Positions 33,104-40,776 of a stretch of DNA of 64,000 bases are shown piece by piece (positions within the stretch are counted from its first letter, which is position 1; the number at the start of each line of letters is the position of its first letter). Where the stretch lies: positions 1-64,000 of the IMG/VR virus record IMGVR_UViG_3300042868_013265; one strand, given 5' to 3'. The translations under genes and the position numbers were made by a program. The stretch comes from a virus. A model generated the notes under the pieces. That model saw only the letters and a program-made list of their open reading frames with translations, was not told the origin of the DNA and did no database searches.

Positions 33104-34080
33104 TGATGGAAAATACAGAAAATGTGAATTCAGAAATCTTTGAAGATTTCTCCCCGCTTACGCAAGACAATGTAATTCAACGTGATTACACAAAACCAAA
33201 CGTAGACTATTCCCAAGTCAATGCAAGCCCTATTGAAGAGCCCATATTTACCGCACCTTCTTTTGAGGATATGGATAAACATTGGAACTCAAAAGGAGTT
33301 GAAGAGGCGCAAATCATAGATGAAAAGGCAAGTGCAAATCCATATACTGAAAACCTTGATAAAAAAGACCAACGGAAAGCGTCAGCGGCTTTAGTCGAGG
33401 CTTTATTGGATGGGTATTCTCAGTTAAATAAATTTGGTAACAAACTTGTTCAATTCAATCCCGAAAAAATTCAAGCGATGATGCGCTCAGGGGAAATAGA
33501 CCCTGATTTGACCATCCCTATTAATGGTAGGAATATTGGAGTGCTCGACTATGTAAACGCATACAATGAGGAAACGTCAACGGTTATTTCTGTGGATGAT
33601 GACTTCAAAGACAAGGTTCGTCCTTTGTTAATTGAAGAATTTATGGAGCGGAATATCGGTATGACCCGCCTACAACTTATTGGATATTATTTTGGTACAG
33701 ATTTGTTGACTAAGGGAACATTAATTTATTCATTAAGAAAGCAAAATCAAGCAGTATTGGATTCATTGGTGGAAATAAGTAATAATTCACGTCCTGCGCC
33801 AACACCACAAGCAAGTCGTGTAGAGAAGACTGAACCTAATACTGAAGAGAAGCCTGTTAGGGAGCCACAACGCGAATTTGTAGAACCCGAGGAAGAATAC
33901 GCTGTGATTGAGGATTTCGAACCAATCATTGAAGTGAAAAATGCAAATGACGACGTGAAGCGTTCAAGAAAACCAACAGCAGGACCAAGGTTCGGTGACA
34001 GTGCGATTTTAGAACAAATGGAACAAATTGCCAATGGTGAAACCTCGTCCAAGCGTAGAGGAAGACCAAGGAAAAAATAA
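33103..34080 (+). CDS. Hypothetical protein with AT-hook-like C-terminus
   Basis: 325 residues, acidic N-terminus, a helical middle (residues 85-215) and a low-complexity Pro/Glu region. It ends in SSKRRGRPRKK, where RGRPRKK is the AT-hook core that grips the minor groove of AT-rich DNA. Directly before the packaging ATPase, it may present DNA to the packaging machinery. No family recognised. Two adjacent ATG codons (33103, 33106) are possible starts. Confidence 0.6.
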   Translation: MMENTENVNSEIFEDFSPLTQDNVIQRDYTKPNVDYSQVNASPIEEPIFTAPSFEDMDKHWNSKGVEEAQIIDEKASANPYTENLDKKDQRKASAALVEALLDGYSQLNKFGNKLVQFNPEKIQAMMRSGEIDPDLTIPINGRNIGVLDYVNAYNEETSTVISVDDDFKDKVRPLLIEEFMERNIGMTRLQLIGYYFGTDLLTKGTLIYSLRKQNQAVLDSLVEISNNSRPAPTPQASRVEKTEPNTEEKPVREPQREFVEPEEEYAVIEDFEPIIEVKNANDDVKRSRKPTAGPRFGDSAILEQMEQIANGETSSKRRGRPRKK

Positions 34081-34089
34081 TTTAAAAAT

Positions 34090-34911
34090 ATGAGAGAACC
34101 ATTATTGGGCGTAGCCGTCGGAAAGAAAGGGGTAGGGAAAACCTTTACAACCAATAGGGTGATTAAACAATATGTGATGGGTAATCCCGCTTCGGGAATT
34201 ATGCCAAGAAAAGTTTTGATTTTAGATGCAAACGATGAATATACTGAGTATAAGGCAATTGCATTAAAGGATTTGATGTTGTTTAGTGTACACCCTTTGG
34301 TTGAAGCAAGAAGAATTAGACCGATTCACCCCGACGGTAAAAAAATGACCTTGGATGATTTGGCTGCTACGTTGAATTATATTTTGGAGGTATTTTCAGG
34401 GGGCCTATTATTGATTGAAGACATTAATCGATTTACTTCTGATTTTATGCCACAAGATTTAATGGGAGCGATTGCGACGAATCGACATCGTGACTTGGAC
34501 ATCATTTTACACTATCAAGGTATAGGTCGTATTGGAACGAAGGTATGGCAAAATATCAATTGGCTAAGGATGCATAAAATTACGGAGTCCGCAATCAGGC
34601 ACGCCAAAAAGTTTGAAGATAAATATGAGATAATCCGTATATGCGAATTGATGGTAAACATTCAGTATTTTTTGGGTAACGAAAGGACTTTTCAGTACAT
34701 CGATTGTGAGAATATGTGTTTTCAAGGTAAGGTGGATGAAAAACTATTTGCAGATGCTTGTAAGCAATATTTGGAGGAAAATTATCGTAGAATTATTTCA
34801 CCACTTTTACAGATTCGTGGTGTGGGTGATAAAAAGAAATTTACTGCAGATACCGCAATGAAGTCTGAGATGGAAAGATTGCGTAAAATGTATTTAAAAA
34901 GGCAAGTGTAA
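34090..34911 (+). CDS. HerA/FtsK-type genome packaging ATPase
   Basis: 273 residues. Walker A is GKKGVGKT (11-18) and Walker B is LLLIEDINR (Glu110, Asp111); an arginine- and Gln-containing segment (LHYQGIGRI) follows as sensor. It lacks the long N-terminus and nuclease of terminases. In length and layout it fits the packaging ATPases of internal-membrane viruses (the A32/P9 group), which drive DNA into preformed capsids. The gene lies just before the capsid unit, the usual order in those viruses. Confidence 0.78.
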   Translation: MREPLLGVAVGKKGVGKTFTTNRVIKQYVMGNPASGIMPRKVLILDANDEYTEYKAIALKDLMLFSVHPLVEARRIRPIHPDGKKMTLDDLAATLNYILEVFSGGLLLIEDINRFTSDFMPQDLMGAIATNRHRDLDIILHYQGIGRIGTKVWQNINWLRMHKITESAIRHAKKFEDKYEIIRICELMVNIQYFLGNERTFQYIDCENMCFQGKVDEKLFADACKQYLEENYRRIISPLLQIRGVGDKKKFTADTAMKSEMERLRKMYLKRQV

Positions 34912-34944
34912 GTTACATTAAGTGTACTATACAAATAATCGATA

Positions 34945-34970
34945 AGCCCCCTTGTAAACAGGGGGTTTTT
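34945..34970 (+). terminator. Terminator after the packaging ATPase
   Basis: CCCCCT, loop TGTAAAC and AGGGGG form a 6-bp stem followed by five T. It closes the operon that starts at 30631 and isolates the capsid unit. Confidence 0.8.
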
Positions 34971-35049
34971 CATTTTATATACTTGTATTTTACCATACAA
35001 ATATTATTTGCTAAAATAATCAATCGATAATAGTACATTTTATCAAAGG

Positions 35050-35057
35050 TATTTTTG
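35050..35057 (+). promoter_or_regulatory. -7 promoter element before the capsid unit
   Basis: TATTTTTG matches TAnnTTTG 40 nt before the first gene of the capsid unit and after the terminator at 34945. A matching -33 is not visible at 19-20 nt, so an activator may be needed. Confidence 0.5.
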
Positions 35058-35097
35058 AAACAATAAGCAGTCTGAACGGCTTATAAAACAAAAACTT

Positions 35098-35211
35098 ATG
35101 AACGTAGAATCTTTAAAAAAAATCGGAGGACAAGTCCTTTTAATTGTAGTCGGTGTTATTGTTGCTAATGAAATTCAAAAGCAAATTGACAAACGTCGCG
35201 CAGCAATGTAA
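35098..35211 (+). CDS. 37-residue membrane protein upstream of the capsid gene
   Basis: A polar start (MNVESLKKIGGQ), a membrane helix (VLLIVVGVIVANEI) and a basic tail (KRRAAM). It is the first gene of the capsid transcription unit, so it should be abundant. A virion membrane protein close to the capsid is likely. Confidence 0.6.
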   Translation: MNVESLKKIGGQVLLIVVGVIVANEIQKQIDKRRAAM

Positions 35212-35249
35212 ACTCACAAAAAAACAAAAACCTTAAAAAAACAAAAACT

Positions 35250-35951
35250 ATGAATAATGTCCGTAAATACCTTGCTGACGCACAAAATCGTGCTCACGAG
35301 GGCTTCTTGAATGCCGATGGCTTCTTTGATGACGATTTGAACTTCACCGCAGGTGATGATTTTATGAATGCAAATGGCAACGACGCTATGCCTGCTGCCG
35401 CTCCAACCTCACAACCTTACATCATTCAAATTTCTAACACAGGTTCTGCTGTTGCGAATTTCAGTGTATTGGGTTCTTACGAGCAGTTGGGTGATACTGC
35501 AGCATTTACTTCGGGTAACTTTATATCAGGAGACGTGACTATTTCGTCTGCTATTCCAAACGTAACCTATCAGCAAATGTTGTATCAGTTTATGAACAAC
35601 CCTTTCAGCACAGGTTTGACTTACATTCAGTCTTCTTCAAACACACAGTTGTTGGAAACAATCAGTGTGCAAACTAAAGACGCGAATGGTAACGTGGCCC
35701 AAAAGCCTTTGGTGCCTACTATTGACCCATATCAGTTTCAGACTACCGTCCTTGCTCTCCGTTTCGGATACAGAATTGACGGTTACACTAAATTGATTTT
35801 GAATTCAATTTTGGCTTCAACCACCGTGAAGTTGTATCTGTACCCTGCAGACAACATCAACTTGGCTCGTGGATTGTCAGGACGCGCTGTATCAAAAGAT
35901 TTCAGCAGCCCAGGCATTGTACGTGCTCAAACCGTGAAAATCCAAGGTTAA
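35250..35951 (+). CDS. Probable major capsid protein
   Basis: 233 residues: an acidic flexible N-terminus (1-55), then about 160 residues of strand-rich sequence with few helices (YIIQISNTGSAVANFSVLG, LLETISVQTK, YQFQTTVLALRFGY, TVKLYLYPAD), consistent with a jelly-roll. Codons are richer in AAC, TTC, TAC and ATC than in neighbours, as in highly expressed genes, and the unit has its own -7 element and a strong terminator. At 233 residues it is shorter than known double jelly-roll capsid proteins (about 270 or more), so a single jelly-roll or very compact double fold must be considered. The C-terminal KDFSSPGIVRA motif recurs at 37617. Confidence 0.68.
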   Translation: MNNVRKYLADAQNRAHEGFLNADGFFDDDLNFTAGDDFMNANGNDAMPAAAPTSQPYIIQISNTGSAVANFSVLGSYEQLGDTAAFTSGNFISGDVTISSAIPNVTYQQMLYQFMNNPFSTGLTYIQSSSNTQLLETISVQTKDANGNVAQKPLVPTIDPYQFQTTVLALRFGYRIDGYTKLILNSILASTTVKLYLYPADNINLARGLSGRAVSKDFSSPGIVRAQTVKIQG

Positions 35952-35976
35952 TCCCTTTTTTACGATTTATAGAAAA

Positions 35977-36010
35977 GGGGCGATGGCACACAGCCTCGCC
36001 CCTTTTTTTT
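35977..36010 (+). terminator. Strong terminator after the capsid gene
   Basis: GGGGCGA-T-GGC, loop ACACA and GCC-TCGCCCC form a 10-bp GC-rich stem with one bulge, followed by eight T. It is the strongest terminator in the window. Confidence 0.88.
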
Positions 36011-36033
36011 TAATAGGCTAAAATCAAATAATT

Positions 36034-36204
36034 ATGGCATATAAAGTCAAATTGGGTAACAAGGATTACTTCTCAGAAGAATTTTCTTCAGAGACGGAAG
36101 CAAAAAAAGCAAAGTATTTCGCCATTGTAGGTGCAAAAACTTTTCGCAGTGCATCGAAATCGATGGACACAAAAATTGTAAAAGTTGTAAAAAAGAAAAA
36201 ATAA
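36034..36204 (+). CDS. Small basic hypothetical protein
   Basis: 56 residues, Lys-rich, with a helix (SSETEAKKAKYFAIVGAK) and a basic end (KVVKKKK). It may bind DNA. It ends in a TAATG junction with the next gene. No family recognised. Confidence 0.6.
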   Translation: MAYKVKLGNKDYFSEEFSSETEAKKAKYFAIVGAKTFRSASKSMDTKIVKVVKKKK

Positions 36205-36587
36205 TGACAATCTACGAGTATATCGCAAGAAACAATCCGATGGGTGCTAAAAGAGTAATTGAATCTTTTGGCTATGTGGTAACACAACCTAAAAAAATGG
36301 GCGATAACCTTCGTATGTTGGTTGCGCAAGAAGGAGAGCCCGCTTTAAAAGCAGTCGTTGATTTACATCCTGATAAAGACTTAATTTTAGAAGTTTTCGG
36401 GAATAGTCAAAGTGTTAAAGCAACGGGTGAAAATTTCTTTGGAGCCGATGGTCTACTTCAAAGCGCAGTTTTAAATAACAACCAACAGCAAAATGACAGC
36501 AACAATAAAATGGTGCTTCAAACAAACACATTAATTGTGGCCTTATCACTCCTTGTAGTTGCAGGGTTAATATTAAAGAATCGATGA
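36204..36587 (+). CDS. Tail-anchored virion-type membrane protein
   Basis: 127 residues: a helical soluble part, an FFGADGLLQ segment, a Gln/Asn-rich linker and a C-terminal membrane helix (LIVALSLLVVAGLIL) ending KNR. This plan (soluble domain, flexible linker, C-terminal anchor) recurs in the next genes. It overlaps the next gene by 4 nt. Confidence 0.6.
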   Translation: MTIYEYIARNNPMGAKRVIESFGYVVTQPKKMGDNLRMLVAQEGEPALKAVVDLHPDKDLILEVFGNSQSVKATGENFFGADGLLQSAVLNNNQQQNDSNNKMVLQTNTLIVALSLLVVAGLILKNR

Positions 36588-37186
36588 AAAATTTGAAACC
36601 TAACGAAATTTACGCTGTATCAGCGATGACAATTGACAACAATACTGAAGGGGTAAAAACCCTGATTACAAAGTATGGTGTCATTTTGCCAAACAATGCA
36701 AGTCGAAGTGATATTGACAAAGCATTTGCAGCCCTTTTAAGAAAGAGTAAATCTTTCCGCAACGATTTTGCTGTATTGGCGGCAAATGAAAGTCAGAAGA
36801 GCGAAAACTTCTCAAATTTTATGGAATTTTTAGGTATGTCAGGAAGAGGTATTGGAACAGCAAGTGCTCCTTTAAAAACTCCCGACCCAATTCCTGTAAA
36901 AACAAGTTTACCGAACACAACTGCAAAAAAACCAAGTGCATTTGCGGAAGCATTTGATGCTGACACAATTAGAAACGTCATCAATACGGGATTAAATATT
37001 TGGGCTACCCGCTCAGGTACTACAGCCTCAACTACAAATGATTTACAATCAGGTAGGGAATCTTTGAATTTACAACCCCAAAGTCAACAAACACGTGGTA
37101 TTGGAACGACGGGAATCGTTTTGATTTCAATTGGTGCACTTGCAGCGGTAGGTGTTTTGATTTATTACCTATCTAAAAACAAATGA
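36584..37186 (+). CDS. Tail-anchored virion-type membrane protein
   Basis: 200 residues. The N-terminal 80 are helical, followed by a Pro/Thr/Ser-rich linker, a short helix (DTIRNVINTGLNIWA), another linker and a C-terminal membrane helix (IVLISIGALAAVGVLIYYL). It begins MKNLKPNEIYAV. No family recognised. It probably reaches from the membrane toward the capsid or the DNA. Confidence 0.6.
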   Translation: MKNLKPNEIYAVSAMTIDNNTEGVKTLITKYGVILPNNASRSDIDKAFAALLRKSKSFRNDFAVLAANESQKSENFSNFMEFLGMSGRGIGTASAPLKTPDPIPVKTSLPNTTAKKPSAFAEAFDADTIRNVINTGLNIWATRSGTTASTTNDLQSGRESLNLQPQSQQTRGIGTTGIVLISIGALAAVGVLIYYLSKNK

Positions 37187-37187
37187 T

Positions 37188-37361
37188 ATGGAAAATAAAG
37201 ATTATACCAAAGTCGTTGGATACTCTCAAATAGGTGGTGCCATAGGTATCATTTATGCATTTTCAACAAAATCAGGATTCTTCAAAGGGGTCGGCTATTA
37301 TTTAGTTGGGTCTTTTGTTGCAGGACTGATTGCATCAGGTGTGACCGCAGTAAAGAAATAA
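37188..37361 (+). CDS. Small two-span membrane protein
   Basis: 57 residues with Gly-rich hydrophobic segments at about 15-26 and 36-52. It begins 1 nt after the previous stop and overlaps the next gene by 1 nt (TAATG). The Gly pattern suggests tight helix packing. Confidence 0.58.
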   Translation: MENKDYTKVVGYSQIGGAIGIIYAFSTKSGFFKGVGYYLVGSFVAGLIASGVTAVKK

Positions 37362-37585
37362 TGGCAAACGAATTTCAAGACGCTTTAGACAATGTTAAAG
37401 AACTGAGTGGACAATCTACTCACGATACCTTTTTGAAGCAAAGCAAGCGCATTATGAAGGGCAGTGCTACAGGTCTTGTTGTTGGTTTGATGTATGGATG
37501 GTACACGAAAAAAAATATTTATGTAACTGCAATACTTGGAGTAATTGCAGGAGGCGCGGTTAATTACTTTATTTTCTCAGAATAA
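37361..37585 (+). CDS. Small two-span membrane protein
   Basis: 74 residues: a polar N-terminal 30 and two hydrophobic segments (ATGLVVGLMYGWYT and IYVTAILGVIAGGAVNYFIF). Similar in design to the preceding protein, possibly a relative. Part of the membrane block. Confidence 0.58.
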   Translation: MANEFQDALDNVKELSGQSTHDTFLKQSKRIMKGSATGLVVGLMYGWYTKKNIYVTAILGVIAGGAVNYFIFSE

Positions 37586-37589
37586 AATT

Positions 37590-37997
37590 ATGACTTTAGA
37601 TTCAGCGATAAAATATAAAGATTTTTCGAACCCAAATATAGTTCGTGCAAGGCCAATTAATATACAAATGGCCAATGATGACTATTTTTCTGTAGCGGGT
37701 CCTGCGGGCGCAACACAATTAAAACTCACCAAGGTTTTGACTGTAAAAAATGCTCAGGGTAAAAATACGAATTATGAGGTGGGTTCAGTTGTTTGGGCGT
37801 TCCCTATTCAAACCATCGCCAAATCAAATAGTTATGTTTTTACAACGGAAGGTCAAGGGTATATTTTGACTGTAGGTGTTAACGCTGAAATTTATAATCA
37901 AAAAGAGTCTAAAGAGACAAAAAAAGGTTTTCCTTTTTCTTTAGTCGGATTAGCCTTAATCGGAATAGTAATAATTTATACAATGAAAAAATTATGA
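37590..37997 (+). CDS. Membrane protein sharing a motif with the capsid C-terminus
   Basis: 135 residues from the ATG at 37590. Residues 10-26 (KDFSNPNIVRARPINIQ) closely match the last residues of the probable capsid protein (KDFSSPGIVRAQTVKIQ, 216-232). The rest is a beta-rich domain and a C-terminal membrane helix (FSLVGLALIGIVIIYTM). It could be a membrane-anchored minor capsid protein that uses the same peptide to bind a common partner. An upstream in-frame ATG at 37545 lies in the previous gene. Confidence 0.65.
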   Translation: MTLDSAIKYKDFSNPNIVRARPINIQMANDDYFSVAGPAGATQLKLTKVLTVKNAQGKNTNYEVGSVVWAFPIQTIAKSNSYVFTTEGQGYILTVGVNAEIYNQKESKETKKGFPFSLVGLALIGIVIIYTMKKL

Positions 37998-38095
37998 AAA
38001 CAGCGAATGATGAAAAGAAAAAAGGTGGTGCGTTGATGCTTGTAGGTTTTGCGATGCTCGCCTATGTTGTTTATAAAATAATCGAAAGTAAATGA
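37994..38095 (+). CDS. 33-residue membrane protein
   Basis: A charged start (MKTANDEKKKGG) and one membrane helix (ALMLVGFAMLAYVVYKI). It overlaps both neighbours by 4 nt (ATGA on each side). Small virion membrane protein by context. Confidence 0.58.
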   Translation: MKTANDEKKKGGALMLVGFAMLAYVVYKIIESK

Positions 38096-38316
38096 AAAAA
38101 GAATATATTGAAGCCCTCGTTTTAATTGGAGCCATTGGATTGGCTATTTACTTAGCAAGTTCTAAGGACTCCGTATTGAAAAGTGCAAAATCAAATTCTC
38201 CAACACCGACAGGACCAAAAGGCGGTTTTGAGAATTTCACTGCAGACGAATTAACTTATGACGACCATTTGTATGGAAATGCAGATGGAGGATTAAAAGG
38301 TTTAACATTTAAATAA
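38092..38316 (+). CDS. N-anchored small membrane protein
   Basis: 74 residues: membrane helix at 6-23 (IEALVLIGAIGLAIYLA), then a polar tail with FENFTADEL and GNADGGLKG. The NADGG motif recurs at 38922 and resembles the ADGG linkers of the large proteins. Probably a virion component. Confidence 0.58.
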   Translation: MKKEYIEALVLIGAIGLAIYLASSKDSVLKSAKSNSPTPTGPKGGFENFTADELTYDDHLYGNADGGLKGLTFK

Positions 38317-38324
38317 ATAAAACT

Positions 38325-38414
38325 ATGACAAAAAACACAAAAACAATCTTGACTTTAGCCGCTGTTGCTGCGGTATTGTTCTTCGTTTTCAAGAAGCCAA
38401 AAACAGACGCTTAA
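38325..38414 (+). CDS. 29-residue membrane protein
   Basis: MTKNTKTILTLAAVAAVLFF followed by VFKKPKTDA: one membrane helix with a basic tail. Very short, but in line with its neighbours and 8 nt after the previous stop. Confidence 0.5.
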   Translation: MTKNTKTILTLAAVAAVLFFVFKKPKTDA

Positions 38415-38425
38415 TTGTAATTGAA

Positions 38426-38920
38426 ATGAATCGTGACGTATTATTAGGCGCGGGGGTCGTTTTGGCCTTCATCGTCCTTGTTAATCGAGCCAAAAAAAAC
38501 CAAGTAACTGACACCCAAGGTGGCGGTGGTGGTGGTGGCGGTGGTTTTGGTGGTGGTCCCTTTGTAGGGGGCGTACCCGCAGGACCAATGACTGTCAATA
38601 CTATTGTTCAACCCGCAGCGCGTCCTGCAAATCAAGGACGCTCTTACAACGCTGCTGATGTGACTAAAAGTAAAGACACCACTCCAACTGCAGCAGTTAC
38701 AAGTTCCGCTCAAGCAAAAGCGATAGAAACAGCCACCAACACGGGTGGAATCGTTCCTATCGGTCAAGGGGGAAGCAGTACACCTACCTACAGCACAGGG
38801 ACAGTGACTCAAGCAGATTTAGCGAAAGGTGTTGCAGGTAACACTGTATTCAAACCTTTCAGCGGAGATGCTAAATTCTTGGGATTTGTAGGTTCAAGAC
38901 CTAAATTTGAATTTAATTAA
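38426..38920 (+). CDS. Glycine-rich N-anchored protein
   Basis: 164 residues: membrane helix (LLGAGVVLAFIVLVN), a run of nine Gly followed by GGG and GG clusters (residues 32-50), then a Thr/Ala-rich flexible region and a short C-terminal domain (FSGDAKFLGFVGS). The Gly hinge would allow wide movement away from the membrane. No family recognised. Confidence 0.6.
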   Translation: MNRDVLLGAGVVLAFIVLVNRAKKNQVTDTQGGGGGGGGGFGGGPFVGGVPAGPMTVNTIVQPAARPANQGRSYNAADVTKSKDTTPTAAVTSSAQAKAIETATNTGGIVPIGQGGSSTPTYSTGTVTQADLAKGVAGNTVFKPFSGDAKFLGFVGSRPKFEFN

Positions 38921-38921
38921 T

Positions 38922-39203
38922 ATGTTGTCAGCAAATAAACTATACAAGGAATCAGGTACCACTTTGTCTTTCAAAGAATGGTTGGAGCGTGAAAAGGCAA
39001 AAGGCAAATTCATTCCCAACGTGGAAGCGATGGAAGAGTTTGTGAATGCCGATGGTGGAACTTCAGAGCAAGCCTCTGAGCAACCCGAAATCACAGCGAA
39101 ATCAGTTGAGAATAAACAGATGTTTACCTCGATTGCTCGAGTAGGTTTAATTGTTGTATTGACATACTTCGTTTATCGAACTATCAAAAATGAAATTAAG
39201 TAA
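38922..39203 (+). CDS. Tail-anchored membrane protein with SFKEWL motif
   Basis: 93 residues from the ATG right after the previous stop. LYKESGTTLSFKEWLEREK is a motif I have seen in other phage structural proteins. VNADGGTSEQ follows, then a C-terminal membrane helix (VGLIVVLTYFVYRTI). It overlaps the next gene by 14 nt. Confidence 0.6.
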   Translation: MLSANKLYKESGTTLSFKEWLEREKAKGKFIPNVEAMEEFVNADGGTSEQASEQPEITAKSVENKQMFTSIARVGLIVVLTYFVYRTIKNEIK

Positions 39204-39414
39204 TACTCAAATAAAGCGCATCATTATTGCAGGGGGATTTTTCTTCCTGCTTTTGCGCTTTAGAGGATACTTAAATCCCTCAAAAGAAACATTGTCGGCA
39301 AAAGACGATAGTGTTTCTGCAAATGGTACCAAATCGGTAATCGACAGAGCGATTCACAAAGTAAAAAGTGGCGCGGTAAAAGTTGCAAGCACACCATCTG
39401 AAATAAAAAACTGA
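39190..39414 (+). CDS. Small N-anchored membrane protein
   Basis: 74 residues with a hydrophobic segment at 10-22 (IIIAGGFFFLLLRF) and a polar, basic tail. It overlaps the metalloprotease gene by 1 nt. No family recognised. Confidence 0.55.
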   Translation: MKLSNTQIKRIIIAGGFFFLLLRFRGYLNPSKETLSAKDDSVSANGTKSVIDRAIHKVKSGAVKVASTPSEIKN

Positions 39415-40196
39415 TGAAAGAACAAAGAATTGCAACAAAATATGCTCCACTTACGCTGTGTGTGGTTTTGAAAACTGAATTCCCTACCAAATTAAACTTG
39501 GTGGTGTTTGATGCAAAAAATCCGAAGAGGAAGTTTACTGAGCGTTACAAAACAGTAACAGGGGAAGAAACGCTGTTTGTTCGAATGCCGTTATCTCCTG
39601 ACACCGCTGTTGTTCAGGTGTTTGGAGGCGCGGGGATTACAAAAAAGAATGATTCCAATTTTACTATTGTAAGAGTTTACAAAAAAGGGTTGGAGCGTCG
39701 ATTTGATTTGAATGATATTGGGAACCCCCAAATACGTTCATTCGTCAAATTCGCGCAGAAATTTTGTTTTAATGTGAGTGAATTAGAGCCTGAAGAAACT
39801 TATCGAAGTGATGACGGAGAATATTTCATTCAGTTAAAGCAACAAATCAGAGATGCAAATGGAAAAGTGTTGGGTACTCCCGCACGTATTGGCCGTCAGA
39901 CGGGGGTTATTCAAGTGAGTAAAACACAATTTGAAGCCTTTACAATTCCTATGCGAATGGCAATATTGCTCCACGAATTTTCACATTTTTACTTAAATGA
40001 AAAAATGGATGATGAAATGGAGGCAGACTTAAATGGATTGTTGATTTATCTCGGACTTGGATATCCAAGGATTGAGGCTTATCAAGCGTTTCTTGAAACA
40101 TTCAAAAATGCACCAAGCAACTTGAATAAAAAACGCTATGATATGATTAATAACTTCATCAACAATTTTGAAAAAATGGACATTGTAATAAAATAG
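39414..40196 (+). CDS. Putative zinc metalloprotease (HEFSH)
   Basis: 260 residues. HEFSH at 187-191 is an HExxH zinc site, and DDEMEADLNGLLIYLGLG about 12 residues later supplies a likely third ligand (Glu or Asp). The N-terminal 150 residues are beta-rich. There is no signal peptide. Within the virion gene block it may process structural proteins or degrade host envelope proteins during entry. Substrates are unknown; the recurring Ala-x-Gly-Gly motifs are one candidate. Confidence 0.68.
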   Translation: MKEQRIATKYAPLTLCVVLKTEFPTKLNLVVFDAKNPKRKFTERYKTVTGEETLFVRMPLSPDTAVVQVFGGAGITKKNDSNFTIVRVYKKGLERRFDLNDIGNPQIRSFVKFAQKFCFNVSELEPEETYRSDDGEYFIQLKQQIRDANGKVLGTPARIGRQTGVIQVSKTQFEAFTIPMRMAILLHEFSHFYLNEKMDDEMEADLNGLLIYLGLGYPRIEAYQAFLETFKNAPSNLNKKRYDMINNFINNFEKMDIVIK

Positions 40197-40198
40197 AG

Positions 40199-40621
40199 AT
40201 GGCAGTTACAACTTGGAATACAGCACCTAATTATGATGAATGGGGTCCTGATGACTCTTGGAGTTGCGAGGATTGGATACAATGGCACAAATTGCTAAAA
40301 TTAAAGTTTGGCAAGGAAAAGGCTAATTATGTTTGGAATTATGCTTACGCTCAAGGTACGCAAGGAGCATCCCATTGGAGTTGCAGGACAAGCAATACTG
40401 CGTTTCGTAATTATACATCCAAAGAAGGATTGAATCCGTATGAGAGTGCGGGGGCATTCGCTCCAATTTTGAATGTTATTGGAGGAGTGGGCGACGTTGT
40501 TAGTGGCACAGGAGATGTATTGTCCAATTTGGGAAAAAATTTGAAAATAATCACATATATAGCCGTTTTAGGTGTGGCTATTTATGTAGGTGTAACCGTT
40601 TATAAAAAGACGAAACAATGA
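40199..40621 (+). CDS. Trp-rich tail-anchored virion-type protein
   Basis: 140 residues. The first 75 are rich in Trp and aromatic residues (DDSWSCEDWIQWHKLLKLKF, YVWNYAYAQGT, TAFRNYTSKEGL), a pattern I associate with conserved small virion proteins, though I cannot name the family. A Gly/Val-rich linker and a C-terminal membrane helix (ITYIAVLGVAIYVGVTV) follow. It overlaps the next gene by 4 nt. Confidence 0.62.
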   Translation: MAVTTWNTAPNYDEWGPDDSWSCEDWIQWHKLLKLKFGKEKANYVWNYAYAQGTQGASHWSCRTSNTAFRNYTSKEGLNPYESAGAFAPILNVIGGVGDVVSGTGDVLSNLGKNLKIITYIAVLGVAIYVGVTVYKKTKQ

Positions 40622-40776
40622 AAAAAGAATTTATCTATATCGGTGGTATATTGATTTCGTTAGGTGCAATTTATTATATTTTTAATCAATACAAAAAAAA
40701 TAAGGATGGTTCAGCCGCTTTAGAAGATAAAGAAATCATAGCGTTGTTTAAAAAAATTGATTCAGCAAAAAAATGA
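40618..40776 (+). CDS. Small N-anchored membrane protein
   Basis: 52 residues: membrane helix (FIYIGGILISLGAIYYIF) and a charged helical tail. ATGA junctions on both sides show translational coupling. Confidence 0.58.
   Translation: MKKEFIYIGGILISLGAIYYIFNQYKKNKDGSAALEDKEIIALFKKIDSAKK

Noticed and set aside
34090-34911. Large terminase
   Set aside because: The protein is only 273 residues with no nuclease domain. The motifs fit HerA/FtsK-type ATPases better.
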